A stretch of DNA of 64,000 bases, taken from positions 2,252,001 through 2,316,000 of the forward strand of contig NZ_CP009888.1 of the NCBI RefSeq assembly GCF_000788395.1, read 5' to 3'. Position 1 is the first letter of the stretch; every line of letters starts with the position of its first letter. The notes under the pieces were generated by a model that was given only the letters and a program-made list of their open reading frames with translations, was not told the DNA's origin and ran no database searches. The position numbers and the translations under genes were made by a program. Below, piece by piece: positions 48,002 through 58,993 of the stretch. This DNA is from Pseudoalteromonas piratica (GTDB lineage Bacteria; Pseudomonadota; Gammaproteobacteria; Enterobacterales; Alteromonadaceae).

Positions 48002-49962
48002 TACGCTTCCTCAACTTTAGCAAGTAGGTCACCGTGCGATACAAGATCGCCCTCAGCAAAATAAAATTGGCTTAACTGGCCATCAAATGGTGCCGTTAAG
48101 GTGTATTCCATTTTCATCGCTTCAATAATAATAACCGCATCACCTTGTTTAAGGTTATCGCCTACGCTTGCCACTTGCTTGACTACAGTGCCATTAAGTG
48201 GTGCTTGTAAACTATTACCATCGTTTTGCTTTTCAGCTACATAGTGCTTACTCTTTAATGCAAATTGATGGGTGTTTCCGCTGTGCATAATCGCAATAGA
48301 CTGCTCATCTAATACAAACTTTGCGGTGTGTTTCTCACCGTTGATAAATGCAGTGAGGTTGTTACCGTTAAAATCGGCATTTACTGCAAAGTGTTCAGTA
48401 TCGTAAACCAAGGTCATAGCATCGTTATTACGTTGACATTCAAGGTCAAAATCTACAAATGGAAAGGTGTAATGATTACTGGCATTTAAGCTAAAAGCGG
48501 TGAGTGTATTCCAAGGTGATGTACTTGTTTGACACGTATTCGCATTAATATAAACAAGCGCCGCCATTATTAATTGCAGAGTCTGTTCTTGTTCATCTTT
48601 TTGCGTTAGTTCACTGATGTGATCATCTATAAAATGGGTGCTAGTTGGGCTTTCAATAAAACTTGGGTGATTTGCTAAGGTATGCAAAAAGCTTACGTTA
48701 GTCGCAACACCTGAAATGGCTGTTTTCTCAAGGGCAAGTGATAGCTGGCGTAACGCAACGTTACGATTTGCACCATGCACAATCAGTTTCGCAATCATCG
48801 GATCGTAAAATGCCGAGATTTCAGAACCTTCAATTACACCCGTATCGATTCTTACTGCTGAAAGATCACTTGTATGCTCATTTGGCATATCAAATAGGCT
48901 TAATAAACCCGAAGATGGCATAAAGTCATCACTTGGCTCTTCTGCGTAGATACGTGCTTCGAAAGCATGGCCAGAAATCACAACTTGGTCTTGTTCTAGT
49001 GGAAGTGGCTCGTTACTAGCAACAGCTAATTGCCATTCTACCAAATCTTGACCTACCACACATTCAGTAACAGGGTGTTCTACTTGCAAGCGTGTATTCA
49101 TCTCCATAAAGAAGAATTCATCGCCACACAATAAGAATTCAACGGTACCTGCGCCTTTATAGTTAATTTTTTTAGCGCAGCGTACCGCCGCTTCTCCCAT
49201 TTCTTTACGAAGCTCTGCGCTTAAACCTGGCGCAGGGGCTTCTTCAATCACTTTTTGGTGACGACGCTGCAGTGTACAGTCGCGATCGCCTAAATAGATA
49301 CAGTTACCGAAGTTATCTGCAAAAACTTGTACTTCTACGTGACGAGGCGCCTCAACATAGCGTTCAATCAGCACTTTATCGTTACCAAAGCCAGCAAGTG
49401 CCTCACGCTTTGCACCTTCTAACTCTTTGTTAAATGATGCGCTATCGCGCACCACACGCATACCTTTACCGCCACCGCCATAGGTCGCTTTAATTAAAAC
49501 GGGAAAACCTACTTTTTCCGCTTCTGTAAGTAAAAATGCTGGGTCTTGGTTTTCACCATAGTAACCGGGTACAAGCGGCACATTGGCTTCAAATATCAGC
49601 TCTTTTGAGCGCGACTTTGATCCCATTGCGTTAATCGCTTCACTGCTTGGGCCGATAAAAATAATGTTGTTTTGCTCGCACTTATCAGCAAAATGCGTGT
49701 TTTCTGATAAAAAGCCATAGCCTGGGTGAATTGCATTTACGCCTGCTTTAAGCGCAACATTAATAATTTTATCGCCATCTAAATACGATTCACGACTTGG
49801 TGCTGCGCCAATATGGTAGGCTTCATCCGCTGCCTTTACATGCTCTGCATGAATATCAGCATCGGAATAAACCGCAACAGTTTTAATGCCTAAACGACGT
49901 GCTGTTTTAATAATGCGACACGCAATTTCACCGCGGTTTGCTATTAAAAGTTTATTGATCAT
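48001..49962 (-). CDS. liuD: Methylcrotonoyl-CoA carboxylase, biotin-carrying alpha subunit
   Basis: This 653-residue subunit carboxylates its biotin and delivers the carboxyl to methylcrotonoyl-CoA with LiuB. The biotin carboxylase domain (about 1-445) includes [14 protein letters not shown] and [14 protein letters not shown]. The C-terminal biotin carrier domain holds the biotinyl lysine in [11 protein letters not shown] near residue 617. It depends on biotin, made by the bio operon in the same window. It lies 11 bases after liuC. Confidence 0.95.
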   Translation of the reverse strand: MINKLLIANRGEIACRIIKTARRLGIKTVAVYSDADIHAEHVKAADEAYHIGAAPSRESYLDGDKIINVALKAGVNAIHPGYGFLSENTHFADKCEQNNIIFIGPSSEAINAMGSKSRSKELIFEANVPLVPGYYGENQDPAFLLTEAEKVGFPVLIKATYGGGGKGMRVVRDSASFNKELEGAKREALAGFGNDKVLIERYVEAPRHVEVQVFADNFGNCIYLGDRDCTLQRRHQKVIEEAPAPGLSAELRKEMGEAAVRCAKKINYKGAGTVEFLLCGDEFFFMEMNTRLQVEHPVTECVVGQDLVEWQLAVASNEPLPLEQDQVVISGHAFEARIYAEEPSDDFMPSSGLLSLFDMPNEHTSDLSAVRIDTGVIEGSEISAFYDPMIAKLIVHGANRNVALRQLSLALEKTAISGVATNVSFLHTLANHPSFIESPTSTHFIDDHISELTQKDEQEQTLQLIMAALVYINANTCQTSTSPWNTLTAFSLNASNHYTFPFVDFDLECQRNNDAMTLVYDTEHFAVNADFNGNNLTAFINGEKHTAKFVLDEQSIAIMHSGNTHQFALKSKHYVAEKQNDGNSLQAPLNGTVVKQVASVGDNLKQGDAVIIIEAMKMEYTLTAPFDGQLSQFYFAEGDLVSHGDLLAKVEEA

Positions 49963-49973
49963 GGTGATGCTCT

Positions 49974-50741
49974 CTATTGCCAGCTTGGTTTGCGTTTATC
50001 AAAAAAGGCTTGCAGACCTTCTTGTCCTTCATCCGATACACGAATTTGAGCAATACGCTCTGCAGTCAGTTGTCGTAAATCGTCATCTATCGGTTTGTTC
50101 GCAACATCACAAATAAGCTGTTTTGCTTGCTTTGTAGCTTCAGGTCCGTTTTGTAAAATTGCATGAAGTAGGGTGTCGAGTGTGTCTTCAGGTGAATCTG
50201 ACACTTCATGCACTAACCCAAGGGCAAGTGCTTTATCGGCAAAAAATACTTCGGCCGTTTGGAAATAACGACGTGCTTGTCGCTCACCAATGGCATTAAT
50301 TACATACGGGCTAATTACCGCCGGGATAAGGCCCAGTTTTACTTCGCTTAGGCAAAATTTCGCTTTCTCATCAGAAACAGCAATATCACAACAGGCAATT
50401 AAACCAAGGGCACCACCAAAAGCTACGCCTTGCACTAGACATAACGTTGGCACTTTAGTTTCAAACAGTACCTGCATTAAACGAGCAAGCTCCATTGAAT
50501 CTGCTACGTTATCTTCAAACGTATTCGACACCATGGATTTCATCCAGTTAAGATCAGCACCTGCACTGAAATGCTTACCTTCGCCTTTTAAAACAAGTGC
50601 GCGAATATCCAATGTGTTGGCATATTCAATTTGTTGAATAAGTTGAGCGATGGTATGTGCGTCAAATGCGTTATGTACTTCGCTGCGTTCAATTGTAAGG
50701 GTCGCAACTTTTTGTTTTGTTATTGTTAAGGTTACAGACAT
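49974..50741 (-). CDS. liuC: Methylglutaconyl-CoA hydratase
   Basis: This crotonase-family enzyme of 255 residues hydrates 3-methylglutaconyl-CoA to HMG-CoA. The oxyanion-hole segments GEGKHFSAGADLNWM near 53-67 and GVAFGGALGLIACCDIAVSD near 105-124 are visible, and KVGLIPAVISPYV follows. The alanine-leucine form FGGALGL replaces the usual glutamate of enoyl-CoA hydratases, as in AUH-type enzymes. Its place between liuB and liuD fixes the role. Spacing is 9 bases from liuB. Confidence 0.92.
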   Translation of the reverse strand: MSVTLTITKQKVATLTIERSEVHNAFDAHTIAQLIQQIEYANTLDIRALVLKGEGKHFSAGADLNWMKSMVSNTFEDNVADSMELARLMQVLFETKVPTLCLVQGVAFGGALGLIACCDIAVSDEKAKFCLSEVKLGLIPAVISPYVINAIGERQARRYFQTAEVFFADKALALGLVHEVSDSPEDTLDTLLHAILQNGPEATKQAKQLICDVANKPIDDDLRQLTAERIAQIRVSDEGQEGLQAFFDKRKPSWQ

Positions 50742-50750
50742 CTCTTACTC

Positions 50751-52358
50751 CTACATTCTAAATACGCCGAACTTCGATTCTTGCTCTGGTGCATTTTTCG
50801 CTGCACTTAAAGCAAGTCCGAGTACGTTTCGTGTTTCAGCAGGGTCGATGATGCCATCATCCCATAATCGCGCACTGGCATAATACGGATGACCTTGTTC
50901 TTCATACTGCGCAATAATAGGTTTTTTAAAGGCGGTAACGTCATCGTCGCTCATTGCAAGGCCTTTACGTTTTAAACCATCTTGTTTTACTTGGGTTAAT
51001 ACCCCAGCGGCTTGTTCACCACCCATTACTGAAATACGAGCATTAGGCCACATCCACATCATGGTTGGCTCAAATGCACGGCCACACATACCGTAGTTAC
51101 CAGCGCCATACGAACCACCAATCAATATAGTGAATTTTGGCACATCGGCGCAGCTTACAGCTGTCACCATTTTCGCGCCGTGTTTTGCGATACCTTCAGC
51201 TTCGTACTTTTTACCCACCATAAAGCCGGTAATATTTTGTAAAAACACTAATGGAATATTGCGTTGGGCACAAAGTTGAATAAAGTGCGCGCCTTTTTGC
51301 GCTGATTCTGAGAAAAGAATGCCGTTGTTGGCAACAATGCCTACAGGCATACCAAATATCTCAGCAAAGCCGGTTACTAAGGTTTCGCCAAAGTATTGTT
51401 TAAATTCATCAAACGATGAATCATCCACAACACGGGCAATCACTTCACGAACATCAAATGGTTTTTTAAGGTCGGTACCAACAATGCCGTATATTTCTTT
51501 CGCATCATAACGAGGTGCTTTGAAATTTGTTAAAATTGGTGCGGTAGGTCGTGTATGGTTTAAACGCGATACACATTGGCGTGCAATTGAAAGCGCATGC
51601 TCATCATTTTCAGCGTAGTGATCGGCAACACCGGATGTTTTACAGTGCACATCAGCACCGCCAAGCTCTTCAGCTGATACTTCTTCACCGGTAGCTGCTT
51701 TTACAAGCGGTGGACCTGCTAAAAAGATGGTGCCTTGTTCTTTTACGATGATACTTTCATCTGCCATTGCTGGCACATAAGCACCACCTGCGGTACATAA
51801 GCCCATTACCACAGCAATTTGCGGAATGCCTTTTGCTGACATACGGCTTTGGTTATAGAAAATACGGCCAAAGTGCAGTTTATCTGGGAAAACCTCATCT
51901 TGCTCAGGCAGGTTAGCCCCCCCTGAATCAACAAGATAAATACATGGTAAATGACAACGCTCTGCAATTTCTTGCGCACGCAGGTGTTTTTTAACCGTAA
52001 TAGGGAAGTAGGTGCCGCCTTTTACCGTTGCGTCGTTTGCGATGATCATACATTCAACGCCTTTAACGCGGCCTATGCCTGCTACTACACCAGCACATGG
52101 TATTTGTTCTGGGTACACACCAAAAGCTGCAAATTGCGATACTTCTAAAAACGGTGAACCTTCGTCTAATAAACAATTAATGCGGTCACGGACAAATAAC
52201 TTACCACGACTGCGATGACGTTCGACTAAACGCTCGCCACCACCTTGAGTTATTTCTTGCGTTTTAGCTTTTAAGTCATCAACAAGTGCCTGCATTGATT
52301 CAGCTTTTGCTAAAAAGTCTGAATCAAGCGGGTTTATATTTGAAGTTAATATGGTCAT
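50751..52358 (-). CDS. liuB: Methylcrotonoyl-CoA carboxylase, carboxyltransferase beta subunit
   Basis: The 535-residue carboxyltransferase moves CO2 from biotin on LiuD to 3-methylcrotonoyl-CoA. It has the two crotonase-like halves of acyl-CoA carboxyltransferases, with [19 protein letters not shown] near 141-159 and [19 protein letters not shown] near 365-383. [17 protein letters not shown] near 406-422 supports methylcrotonoyl rather than propionyl specificity. It is 8 bases downstream of liuA. Confidence 0.95.
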   Translation of the reverse strand: MTILTSNINPLDSDFLAKAESMQALVDDLKAKTQEITQGGGERLVERHRSRGKLFVRDRINCLLDEGSPFLEVSQFAAFGVYPEQIPCAGVVAGIGRVKGVECMIIANDATVKGGTYFPITVKKHLRAQEIAERCHLPCIYLVDSGGANLPEQDEVFPDKLHFGRIFYNQSRMSAKGIPQIAVVMGLCTAGGAYVPAMADESIIVKEQGTIFLAGPPLVKAATGEEVSAEELGGADVHCKTSGVADHYAENDEHALSIARQCVSRLNHTRPTAPILTNFKAPRYDAKEIYGIVGTDLKKPFDVREVIARVVDDSSFDEFKQYFGETLVTGFAEIFGMPVGIVANNGILFSESAQKGAHFIQLCAQRNIPLVFLQNITGFMVGKKYEAEGIAKHGAKMVTAVSCADVPKFTILIGGSYGAGNYGMCGRAFEPTMMWMWPNARISVMGGEQAAGVLTQVKQDGLKRKGLAMSDDDVTAFKKPIIAQYEEQGHPYYASARLWDDGIIDPAETRNVLGLALSAAKNAPEQESKFGVFRM

Positions 52359-52366
52359 GGTACTTC

Positions 52367-53542
52367 CTATTTACTTTCGTTAAATAGTTCACGACCAATC
52401 AACATACGGCGAATTTCAGATGTACCCGCACCAATTTCATATAGTTTTGCGTCACGCAGTAATCGGCCTGTTGCATATTCATTGATGTAGCCGTTACCAC
52501 CTAGAATTTGAATGGCATCGAGTGCAATTTTGGTAGCCAGCTCTGCGGCATATAAAATTGCGCCAGCAGCATCTTTACGGGTTGTTTCACCACGGTCACA
52601 GGCTTTTGCAACGGTATAAACGTAAGAACGTGCGGCATTCATTTGCGTATACATATCAGCAATCTTGCCTTGAATTAGCTGGAAGTTACCAATTTCAGTA
52701 TTAAACTGCTTACGCTCGTGAATATAAGGTACAACAATGTCCATACATGCCTGCATAATGCCAAGCGGGCCACCTGCAAGCACAACACGCTCATAATCAA
52801 GACCACTCATCAGTACTTTTACACCTTGGTTTAATTCACCAAGAATGTTTTCTTCTGGTACTTCACAATCTTCAAATACAAGTTCACAGGTGTTTGAGCC
52901 GCGCATACCTAATTTATCGAGTTTTTGTGCTTGGCTAAAACCAGGGTAAGATTTTTCAACAATGAATGCAGTGATGCCTTTCGGGCCTGCTTCTAAATCT
53001 GTTTTAGCGTAAATAACAAAGGTATCTGCATCTGGACCATTAGTGATCCACATTTTATTACCGTTAAGAATGTATTTATCACCACGCTTTTCAGCTTTTA
53101 AACGCATTGAAACTACGTCAGAGCCTGAGTTTGGCTCACTCATAGCAAGCGCACCAATGTGTTCGCCTGAAATTAGTTTTGGTAAATATTTTTCTTTTTG
53201 CGCTTGGTTACCGTTACGGGCAATTTGGTTTACACATAAATTTGAATGTGCACCGTAGCTTAAGCCGATAGACGCACTTGCACGGCTGATTTCTTCCATT
53301 GCAATTACGTGTTCAAGGTAACCTAGGTTAGAACCGCCAAATTCTTCATCAACGGTTAGACCCAATAAACCCATTTCACCAAACTTTGGCCAAAGCTGAT
53401 TTGGGAACATATTGTCGATATCAGTTTTTTCGGCGAGAGGGGCAATTTCGTTGCTTGCAAAACTATTTACATGGTCACGGATCATGTCGGCTGTTTCACC
53501 AAGACCAAAATTTAATTCTTTATAAAGAGAAACGGTGCTCAT
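52367..53542 (-). CDS. liuA: Isovaleryl-CoA dehydrogenase
   Basis: This is the first committed step of leucine breakdown after the branched-chain ketoacid dehydrogenase. It is a FAD acyl-CoA dehydrogenase of 391 residues. The catalytic glutamate lies in [17 protein letters not shown], the position that marks isovaleryl-CoA dehydrogenases, rather than near the C-terminus. Electrons go to ETF (etfBA). It follows liuR by 48 bases and is the first enzyme gene of the operon. Confidence 0.95.
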   Translation of the reverse strand: MSTVSLYKELNFGLGETADMIRDHVNSFASNEIAPLAEKTDIDNMFPNQLWPKFGEMGLLGLTVDEEFGGSNLGYLEHVIAMEEISRASASIGLSYGAHSNLCVNQIARNGNQAQKEKYLPKLISGEHIGALAMSEPNSGSDVVSMRLKAEKRGDKYILNGNKMWITNGPDADTFVIYAKTDLEAGPKGITAFIVEKSYPGFSQAQKLDKLGMRGSNTCELVFEDCEVPEENILGELNQGVKVLMSGLDYERVVLAGGPLGIMQACMDIVVPYIHERKQFNTEIGNFQLIQGKIADMYTQMNAARSYVYTVAKACDRGETTRKDAAGAILYAAELATKIALDAIQILGGNGYINEYATGRLLRDAKLYEIGAGTSEIRRMLIGRELFNESK

Positions 53543-53590
53543 TGTGTGTATCCTATTGATGTATTGTTGTCATAAGGTGTGATTATTATT

Positions 53591-53989
53591 TTAAGCGTCG
53601 TCTAGGTTTTTAAGTGTGTCACGACAGCGACGTTCAGCGGTAACGAGTTCCATTAAAACAACTTTAATGTCATCCATTTGCTGCTCAAGATGCGCTTTTT
53701 TATCTGAGATTAGCTCAAGCATAATTTTAAGTTGAGTTGCACTTGATTTGTCGGCATCATATAGCTCAAACAAACGGCCTGTTTCAGCTAGCGTAAATCC
53801 TAGGCGTTTACCTCGTAAGATCAGTTTTAAACGCACTTTATCGCGTTTACTATAGATACGTGTTTGCCCTTGACGGCGGGGCGTTACCAAACCTTGGTCT
53901 TCATAAAAACGAATGCTTCTAGTTGTAATATCAAATTCTTTTGCAAGTTCGCTAATACTAAAGGTCTGTTCTGTATTTTCTGTACTCAT
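53591..53989 (-). CDS. liuR: MerR-family regulator of branched-chain amino acid catabolism
   Basis: This 132-residue MerR-family protein has an N-terminal winged helix-turn-helix (FSISELAKEFDITTRSIRFY, then EDQGLVTPRRQGQTRIYS) and a C-terminal dimerisation coiled coil, with no metal-binding cysteine pattern. LiuR in related bacteria represses liu and ivd genes. A LiuR-type palindrome overlaps its own -35, which suggests autorepression. It is the first gene of the liu operon. The name rests on gene context and family. Confidence 0.9.
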   Translation of the reverse strand: MSTENTEQTFSISELAKEFDITTRSIRFYEDQGLVTPRRQGQTRIYSKRDKVRLKLILRGKRLGFTLAETGRLFELYDADKSSATQLKIMLELISDKKAHLEQQMDDIKVVLMELVTAERRCRDTLKNLDDA

Positions 53990-54019
53990 CTAAACTACAC
54001 CTCATTAATTTGGTAATTA

Positions 54020-54049
54020 ACTATAAGTGAAGTTTACGTAAAGGTAAAG
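54020..54049 (-). promoter_or_regulatory. liuR promoter with overlapping LiuR-type operator
   Basis: On the minus strand TTTACC (54048-54043) and TATAGT (54025-54020) form a promoter with 17-base spacing. The palindrome GTTTACGTAAAGGTAAAG (54032-54049) covers the -35 and most of the spacer. It has the 7-4-7 geometry with two mismatches in one arm. Confidence 0.7.
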
Positions 54050-54212
54050 CTGTGAGCTTGTGTAAGATGTTTATGTTAGCTAATTAGTCTTAGATTAGCG
54101 GGGTAGACACTTCACTAGTTTCAAAGCACACAAGCCTTAGCGGACTAATTTCATTACACAATTACCCTTCATTGTCATTATTTCTTAACACTATAAAAGG
54201 TATGACATCTAG

Positions 54213-54248
54213 ATTTACGTTTGCGTAAACGTAATTTTTATGTATGCT
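54213..54248 (+). promoter_or_regulatory. Valine/isoleucine operon promoter with LiuR-type operator
   Basis: ATTTACGTTTGCGTAAAC (54213-54230) is a 7-4-7 palindrome with one mismatch. It overlaps a possible -35 TTTGCG (54220-54225), and TATGCT (54243-54248) follows at 17-base spacing, 29 bases before the thiolase start. The -10 is identical to that of the ETF-QO promoter. Confidence 0.65.
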
Positions 54249-54276
54249 GAAAACATATAAATTTTGGAGATAACAA

Positions 54277-55473
54277 ATGTCTGTTGAAAATTCTCAAATC
54301 GATCCGGTAGTAATTGTGAGTGCAAAACGCACTGCAATGGGCGGTTTTATGGGTGCTTTATCATCGGTAAATGCAACTGATTTAGGAGCTACTGCTATTA
54401 AAAGTAGTATTGAAAGCTGCGACTTAAACGCTGATATCATCGACGAAGTAATTATGGGCTGCGTTTTACCAGCAGGTCTTGGTCAAGCACCAGCACGTCA
54501 AGCAATGATAAAAGCAGGGCTTAATTTAGCAACAGGCGCAACAACTATTAATAAAGTATGCGGTTCAGGCTTAAAAGCAGCGATGTTAGCTCATGACTTA
54601 ATTAAAGCAGACAGCATTAATGTTGCGGTTGCTGGCGGTATGGAAAGCATGAGTAATGCACCTTACTTCTTACCAAAAGCACGTGGCGGTTTCCGTATGG
54701 GCCATGGTGAAATTAAAGATCATATGATGGCCGATGGTTTAGAAGATGCGTACGACAACAAAGCAATGGGTTGTTTTGCTCAAGAAACAGCTGATAAATA
54801 TGGCTTAACCCGTGATGATATGGATACGTTTGCCATTTCATCTCTTTCTAAAGCCAACGCTGCAATTGAAAGTGGTGCATTTGAAGCTGAAATTGCGCCA
54901 CATACCTATTCAAGTCGTAAAGGTGATGTGACAGTAGCAATCGATGAGCAGCCAGGTAATGCCCGTCCTGAAAAAATTCCAAGCCTACGTGCAGCATTCG
55001 CAAAAGATGGCACCATTACAGCGGCAAATTCATCGTCTATTTCTGACGGTGCAGCGTCACTTGTTTTAATGAAAGCATCTAAAGCAGCAGAGCTTGGTTT
55101 AACACCACTTTGTGAAATTAAAGCCCATGCGACAAATTCACATATTCCAGCTGAATTTACGACAGCGCCAATTGGTGCGATGGAAAAAGTGTTAGACAAA
55201 GCTGGCTGGTCCAAAGAAGACGTTGATCTTTGGGAAATTAATGAAGCATTTGCCATGGTAACTATGCTTGCTATTAACGAAATGCAACTTGATAACAATA
55301 AAGTAAACGTGAATGGTGGTGCATGTGCACTTGGTCACCCAATCGGTGCAAGTGGCGCACGTATTTTAGTAACGCTTATTCATGCACTTAAAAACCGTGG
55401 CCTAAATAAAGGCGTGGCATCACTGTGTATTGGTGGTGGTGAAGCGGTTGCAATGGCAATCGAAGTAAAATAA
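54277..55473 (+). CDS. Acetyl-CoA acetyltransferase (thiolase)
   Basis: This 398-residue thiolase would cleave 2-methylacetoacetyl-CoA from isoleucine and acetoacetyl-CoA from leucine. The first catalytic cysteine lies in NKVCGSGLKAAM near 91-102, the histidine in GGACALGHPIGASGAR near 351-366 and the second cysteine in SLCIGGGEAVAM near 383-394. GGAG precedes the ATG. It is the first gene of the ivd/mms operon (ivdA-type). A terminator-like hairpin separates it from mmsA. Confidence 0.93.
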   Translation: MSVENSQIDPVVIVSAKRTAMGGFMGALSSVNATDLGATAIKSSIESCDLNADIIDEVIMGCVLPAGLGQAPARQAMIKAGLNLATGATTINKVCGSGLKAAMLAHDLIKADSINVAVAGGMESMSNAPYFLPKARGGFRMGHGEIKDHMMADGLEDAYDNKAMGCFAQETADKYGLTRDDMDTFAISSLSKANAAIESGAFEAEIAPHTYSSRKGDVTVAIDEQPGNARPEKIPSLRAAFAKDGTITAANSSSISDGAASLVLMKASKAAELGLTPLCEIKAHATNSHIPAEFTTAPIGAMEKVLDKAGWSKEDVDLWEINEAFAMVTMLAINEMQLDNNKVNVNGGACALGHPIGASGARILVTLIHALKNRGLNKGVASLCIGGGEAVAMAIEVK

Positions 55474-55482
55474 TTAAAAATG

Positions 55483-55505
55483 AAGGCGCGTTTATGCGCC
55501 TTTTT
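55483..55505 (+). terminator. Terminator-like hairpin between thiolase and mmsA
   Basis: AAGGCGC (55483-55489), loop GTTTAT, GCGCCTT (55496-55502), T-run to 55505. No new promoter was found before mmsA, so it is probably leaky and tunes the downstream genes. Confidence 0.7.
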
Positions 55506-55522
55506 ATTTGGGGAGAAGAATA

Positions 55523-57013
55523 ATGGTAAAGGTTCCTTTATATATTAATGGCGAAATGCGCCAATCGGAATCAAACGAATGGTTAGATGTTGTAAACCCA
55601 GCTAACCAAGAAGTACTGGCACAAGTGCCTCTAGCAACAGACAGCGAAATTGACGAAGCGATTGCGTCTGCTAAAGAAACGTTTAAAACGTGGAAAGATG
55701 TACCTGTAACAGAACGTGCACGCATTATGATGCGCTACGCAGCACTTTTAAAAGAACACCATGACGAGTTAGCAACGATTATCTGCCATGAATTAGGCAA
55801 AACCTTTGAAGATGCTAAAGGCGATGTGTGGCGTGGTATTGAAGTTGTTGAACAAGCAGCTAACGCGCCTGCATTAATGATGGGTGAAACTGTTGAAAAC
55901 GTAGCGCGTAATATCGATACCTATTCGTATATGCAGCCACTTGGTGTGTGTGCTGGTATTACACCATTTAACTTTCCTGCGATGATCCCACTTTGGATGT
56001 TCCCAATGGCGATTGTTTGCGGTAATACCTTTATTTTAAAACCGTCTGAGCAAGATCCGCTTACACCAATGCGTTTAGTTGAACTGTTTGAAGAAGCTGG
56101 CGCACCTAAAGGTGTATTACAGGTTATTCACGGTACAAAACATCAAGTAGACCGTATTTTAGACGAGCCAAGTGTACGTGCAATTTCATTTGTTGGTTCA
56201 TGTGGTGTTGGTGAATACATCTATTCACGTGGTACAGCGAATCTTAAACGTGTTCAAGCCTGTGTTGGTGCTAAAAACCACATGGTAATTATGCCTGATG
56301 CAAAAAAAGAGCGCGCCATTTCAAACCTTGTTGGTGCATCGGTTGGTGCGGCTGGTCAGCGCTGTATGGGTATTTCAGTTGCTGTATTTGTAGGTCAATC
56401 AAAAGAATGGATTAACGAATTAAAAGAAGAATTTACTAAAGTACGTCCTGGCGTTTGGAATGACCCAGAAGCTGCCTATGGCCCACAAACATCGCCACAA
56501 GCAAAAGCACGTATTTTATCAATTATCGAAAGTGGTAAAGCACAAGGTGCAACGTGTTTAATTGATGGCTCTGATTTTGTTGTTGAAGGTTATGAGAAAG
56601 GTAACTGGATAGGCCCAACGTTATTTACTGATGTAACGCGTGAAATGGACTTATACAAAGAAGAAATTTTCGGCCCTGTGCTTGCGTGTATTTGCGTTGA
56701 TACATTAGAAGAAGCAATCAAAATCATCAACGAAAGCCCATACGGTAATGGTACGTCTTTATTTACTGCTTGCGGGGCGGCCGCACGTAAATTCCAGCAT
56801 GAAATTGAAGTAGGCCAAGTAGGTATTAACGTGCCAATTCCGGTACCTCTTCCTTTCTTCTCATTTACCGGTTGGAAAGGCTCATTCTACGGTGACCAAC
56901 ATACCTATGGTAAACAAGGTGTTCGCTTTTACACTGAGACCAAAACAATTACTGCACGCTGGTTTGAAGATGATATCGCAACCGGTCCAAATATGAGTAT
57001 CAACCTACGATAA
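55523..57013 (+). CDS. mmsA: Methylmalonate-semialdehyde dehydrogenase (CoA-acylating)
   Basis: MmsA converts methylmalonate semialdehyde to propionyl-CoA in valine catabolism. It is an aldehyde dehydrogenase of 496 residues. [20 protein letters not shown] near 144-163 and the nucleophile in [11 protein letters not shown] (Cys, near 282) are the MMSDH forms. A TTG five codons upstream lies before the GGGGAGAAG ribosome-binding site and is rejected; the ATG at 55523 is used. It is followed 35 bases later by the acyl-CoA dehydrogenase. Confidence 0.95.
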   Translation: MVKVPLYINGEMRQSESNEWLDVVNPANQEVLAQVPLATDSEIDEAIASAKETFKTWKDVPVTERARIMMRYAALLKEHHDELATIICHELGKTFEDAKGDVWRGIEVVEQAANAPALMMGETVENVARNIDTYSYMQPLGVCAGITPFNFPAMIPLWMFPMAIVCGNTFILKPSEQDPLTPMRLVELFEEAGAPKGVLQVIHGTKHQVDRILDEPSVRAISFVGSCGVGEYIYSRGTANLKRVQACVGAKNHMVIMPDAKKERAISNLVGASVGAAGQRCMGISVAVFVGQSKEWINELKEEFTKVRPGVWNDPEAAYGPQTSPQAKARILSIIESGKAQGATCLIDGSDFVVEGYEKGNWIGPTLFTDVTREMDLYKEEIFGPVLACICVDTLEEAIKIINESPYGNGTSLFTACGAAARKFQHEIEVGQVGINVPIPVPLPFFSFTGWKGSFYGDQHTYGKQGVRFYTETKTITARWFEDDIATGPNMSINLR

Positions 57014-57048
57014 GGCATTTGCCTTATCTGCCGTTCAAAGGGGTGACT

Positions 57049-58206
57049 ATGAATTTTAATTTAACTGAAGATCAACAAGCGTTTGCAGAAACCGCGAAAC
57101 AATTTGCAATGAGCGAATTATTACCAAATGCGGGCAAGTGGGATCAAGAACATATTTTTCCAAAAGACGTAATCCAAAAAGCGGGTGAACTAGGTTTCTG
57201 TGGTTTATATACACCAGAAGAAGCTGGCGGTCTTGGTTTATCGCGTCTTGATTCGAGCATTATTTTCGAGCAGTTGGCAATGGGCTGTACAGCAACCACT
57301 GCCATGTTAACCATTCACAATATGGCTACCTGGATGATTGCAAGTTTTGGTACTGATGAGGTTAAAGCGCAGTATTGTGACGAACTTGTGATGGGTCAAT
57401 TGCTTGCATCGTATTGTTTAACAGAACCAGGTTCAGGTTCTGATGCGGCATCTCTTAAAACCAAAGCGGTTTTAGAAGGGGATGAATACGTTATTTCTGG
57501 TTCAAAAATGTTTATCTCAGGCGCTGGCGAAACTGATTTATTAGTTGTAATGGCGCGCACTGGTGAAGATGGCCCGAAAGGCATTTCGGCTTTTGTTGTT
57601 GATGCAAACGCAGCTGGTATTGAATACGGTAAAGCTGAAGAAAAAATGGGTTGGAATGCACAGCCTACACGTCTGATTTCGTTTGATGGTGTGCGTATTC
57701 CAAAACAAAACTTACTTGGTCAAGAAGGCGAAGGCTTTAAATTTGCCATGATGGGCTTAGATGGCGGCCGCATTAATATTGCGACCTGTTCAATTGGTAC
57801 TGCGCAGCAAGCACTTAACACAGCAAAAGAATATATGCTTGAGCGTAAGCAATTTGGTAAACCGTTAGCAGCGTTCCAAGCACTGCAATTTAAATTAGCT
57901 GATATGAACACAGAACTGGTAGCTGCCCGTCAAATGGTACGCCTTGCTGCATTTAAATTAGATGAAAAAGATCCTGAGCGCACTACGTATTGTGCTATGG
58001 CAAAACGCTATGCAACCGATGTTGGCTTTAAAGTATGTGACGATGCACTGCAACTTCACGGTGGCTACGGTTATATCAAAGAATATCCGTTAGAGCGTCA
58101 CTTCCGTGATGTGCGTGTACACCAAATTTTAGAGGGCACCAACGAGATTATGCGCCTGATAATTGGTCGTCGTATTTTAGCTGAAGGTTCACAAGAGATT
58201 CTGTAA
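57049..58206 (+). CDS. Acyl-CoA dehydrogenase, probable isobutyryl-CoA/2-methylbutyryl-CoA type
   Basis: This 385-residue FAD dehydrogenase would oxidise isobutyryl-CoA (valine) and perhaps 2-methylbutyryl-CoA (isoleucine). It has the acyl-CoA dehydrogenase fold with CLTEPGSGSDAASLKTKA near 126-143. Its catalytic glutamate is in the C-terminal LEGTNEIMRLII, unlike isovaleryl-CoA dehydrogenase. The upstream TTG extension is dropped. The ATG at 57049 has AAAGGGG before it. Electrons pass to ETF. Confidence 0.92.
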   Translation: MNFNLTEDQQAFAETAKQFAMSELLPNAGKWDQEHIFPKDVIQKAGELGFCGLYTPEEAGGLGLSRLDSSIIFEQLAMGCTATTAMLTIHNMATWMIASFGTDEVKAQYCDELVMGQLLASYCLTEPGSGSDAASLKTKAVLEGDEYVISGSKMFISGAGETDLLVVMARTGEDGPKGISAFVVDANAAGIEYGKAEEKMGWNAQPTRLISFDGVRIPKQNLLGQEGEGFKFAMMGLDGGRINIATCSIGTAQQALNTAKEYMLERKQFGKPLAAFQALQFKLADMNTELVAARQMVRLAAFKLDEKDPERTTYCAMAKRYATDVGFKVCDDALQLHGGYGYIKEYPLERHFRDVRVHQILEGTNEIMRLIIGRRILAEGSQEIL

Positions 58207-58216
58207 GGAGAGCATA

Positions 58217-58993
58217 ATGAGCGCACAAATCAAATTATCGATTGAAGGGCATATCGCAGTTGTTACTATGTCTAATCCACCGGCAAATACGTGGACCAAA
58301 GAAACACTGACGCAACTTCGAGATATGGTCGCTGATCTGAATAACAATAAAGATGTGTATTCGCTTGTGATCACAGGGGAAGGTGAAAAATTCTTCTCAG
58401 CTGGCGCTGACCTAAACCTATTTGCAAGTGGCGACAAAGGCGTTGCCGCTGAAATGTCGATTATTTTTGGCCAGGCGTTTGAAGCGTTAAGTAACTTCCG
58501 TGGTGTATCTATTGCAGCGATTAACGGTTATGCCATGGGTGGCGGTTTAGAGGTTGCACTTGCATGTGATTTACGCATTGCTGAAGAACAAGCGCAAATG
58601 GCATTGCCTGAAGCAAAAGTGGGTTTATTACCTTGTGCTGGCGGTACGCAAAACCTTGCATGGCTTGTTGGAGAAGGCTGGGCGAAACGCATGATTTTAT
58701 GTGGTGAGCGATTAACTGCCGAAAAAGCCCATAATATTGGACTTGTGGAAGAGGTTGTTGCTAAAGGCGAAGCGTTTGATAAAGCAATGGCGCTTGCTAA
58801 GCAAGTAGAAGAACAAAGCCCAACTTCTGTTGCTGCGTGTAAATCACTGATCCAACATAGCCGCTCAGGCACTATGAGTTCAGCTTTACCACTTGAACGT
58901 GAACTTTTCATCAACCTATTTGATACGCAAGATCAAAAAGAAGGCGTGAATGCCTTTTTAGAAAAGCGTAAAGCAAACTGGGTGAACGGCTAA
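58217..58993 (+). CDS. Enoyl-CoA hydratase
   Basis: This crotonase of 258 residues would hydrate methacrylyl-CoA or tiglyl-CoA. Both catalytic glutamates of hydratases are present, in GGGLEVALACD near 108-118 and LPEAKVGLLPCAGGTQNL near 131-148. AAGGAGAG precedes the ATG, 10 bases after the dehydrogenase gene. It overlaps the next gene by one base (TAATG). Confidence 0.93.
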   Translation: MSAQIKLSIEGHIAVVTMSNPPANTWTKETLTQLRDMVADLNNNKDVYSLVITGEGEKFFSAGADLNLFASGDKGVAAEMSIIFGQAFEALSNFRGVSIAAINGYAMGGGLEVALACDLRIAEEQAQMALPEAKVGLLPCAGGTQNLAWLVGEGWAKRMILCGERLTAEKAHNIGLVEEVVAKGEAFDKAMALAKQVEEQSPTSVAACKSLIQHSRSGTMSSALPLERELFINLFDTQDQKEGVNAFLEKRKANWVNG

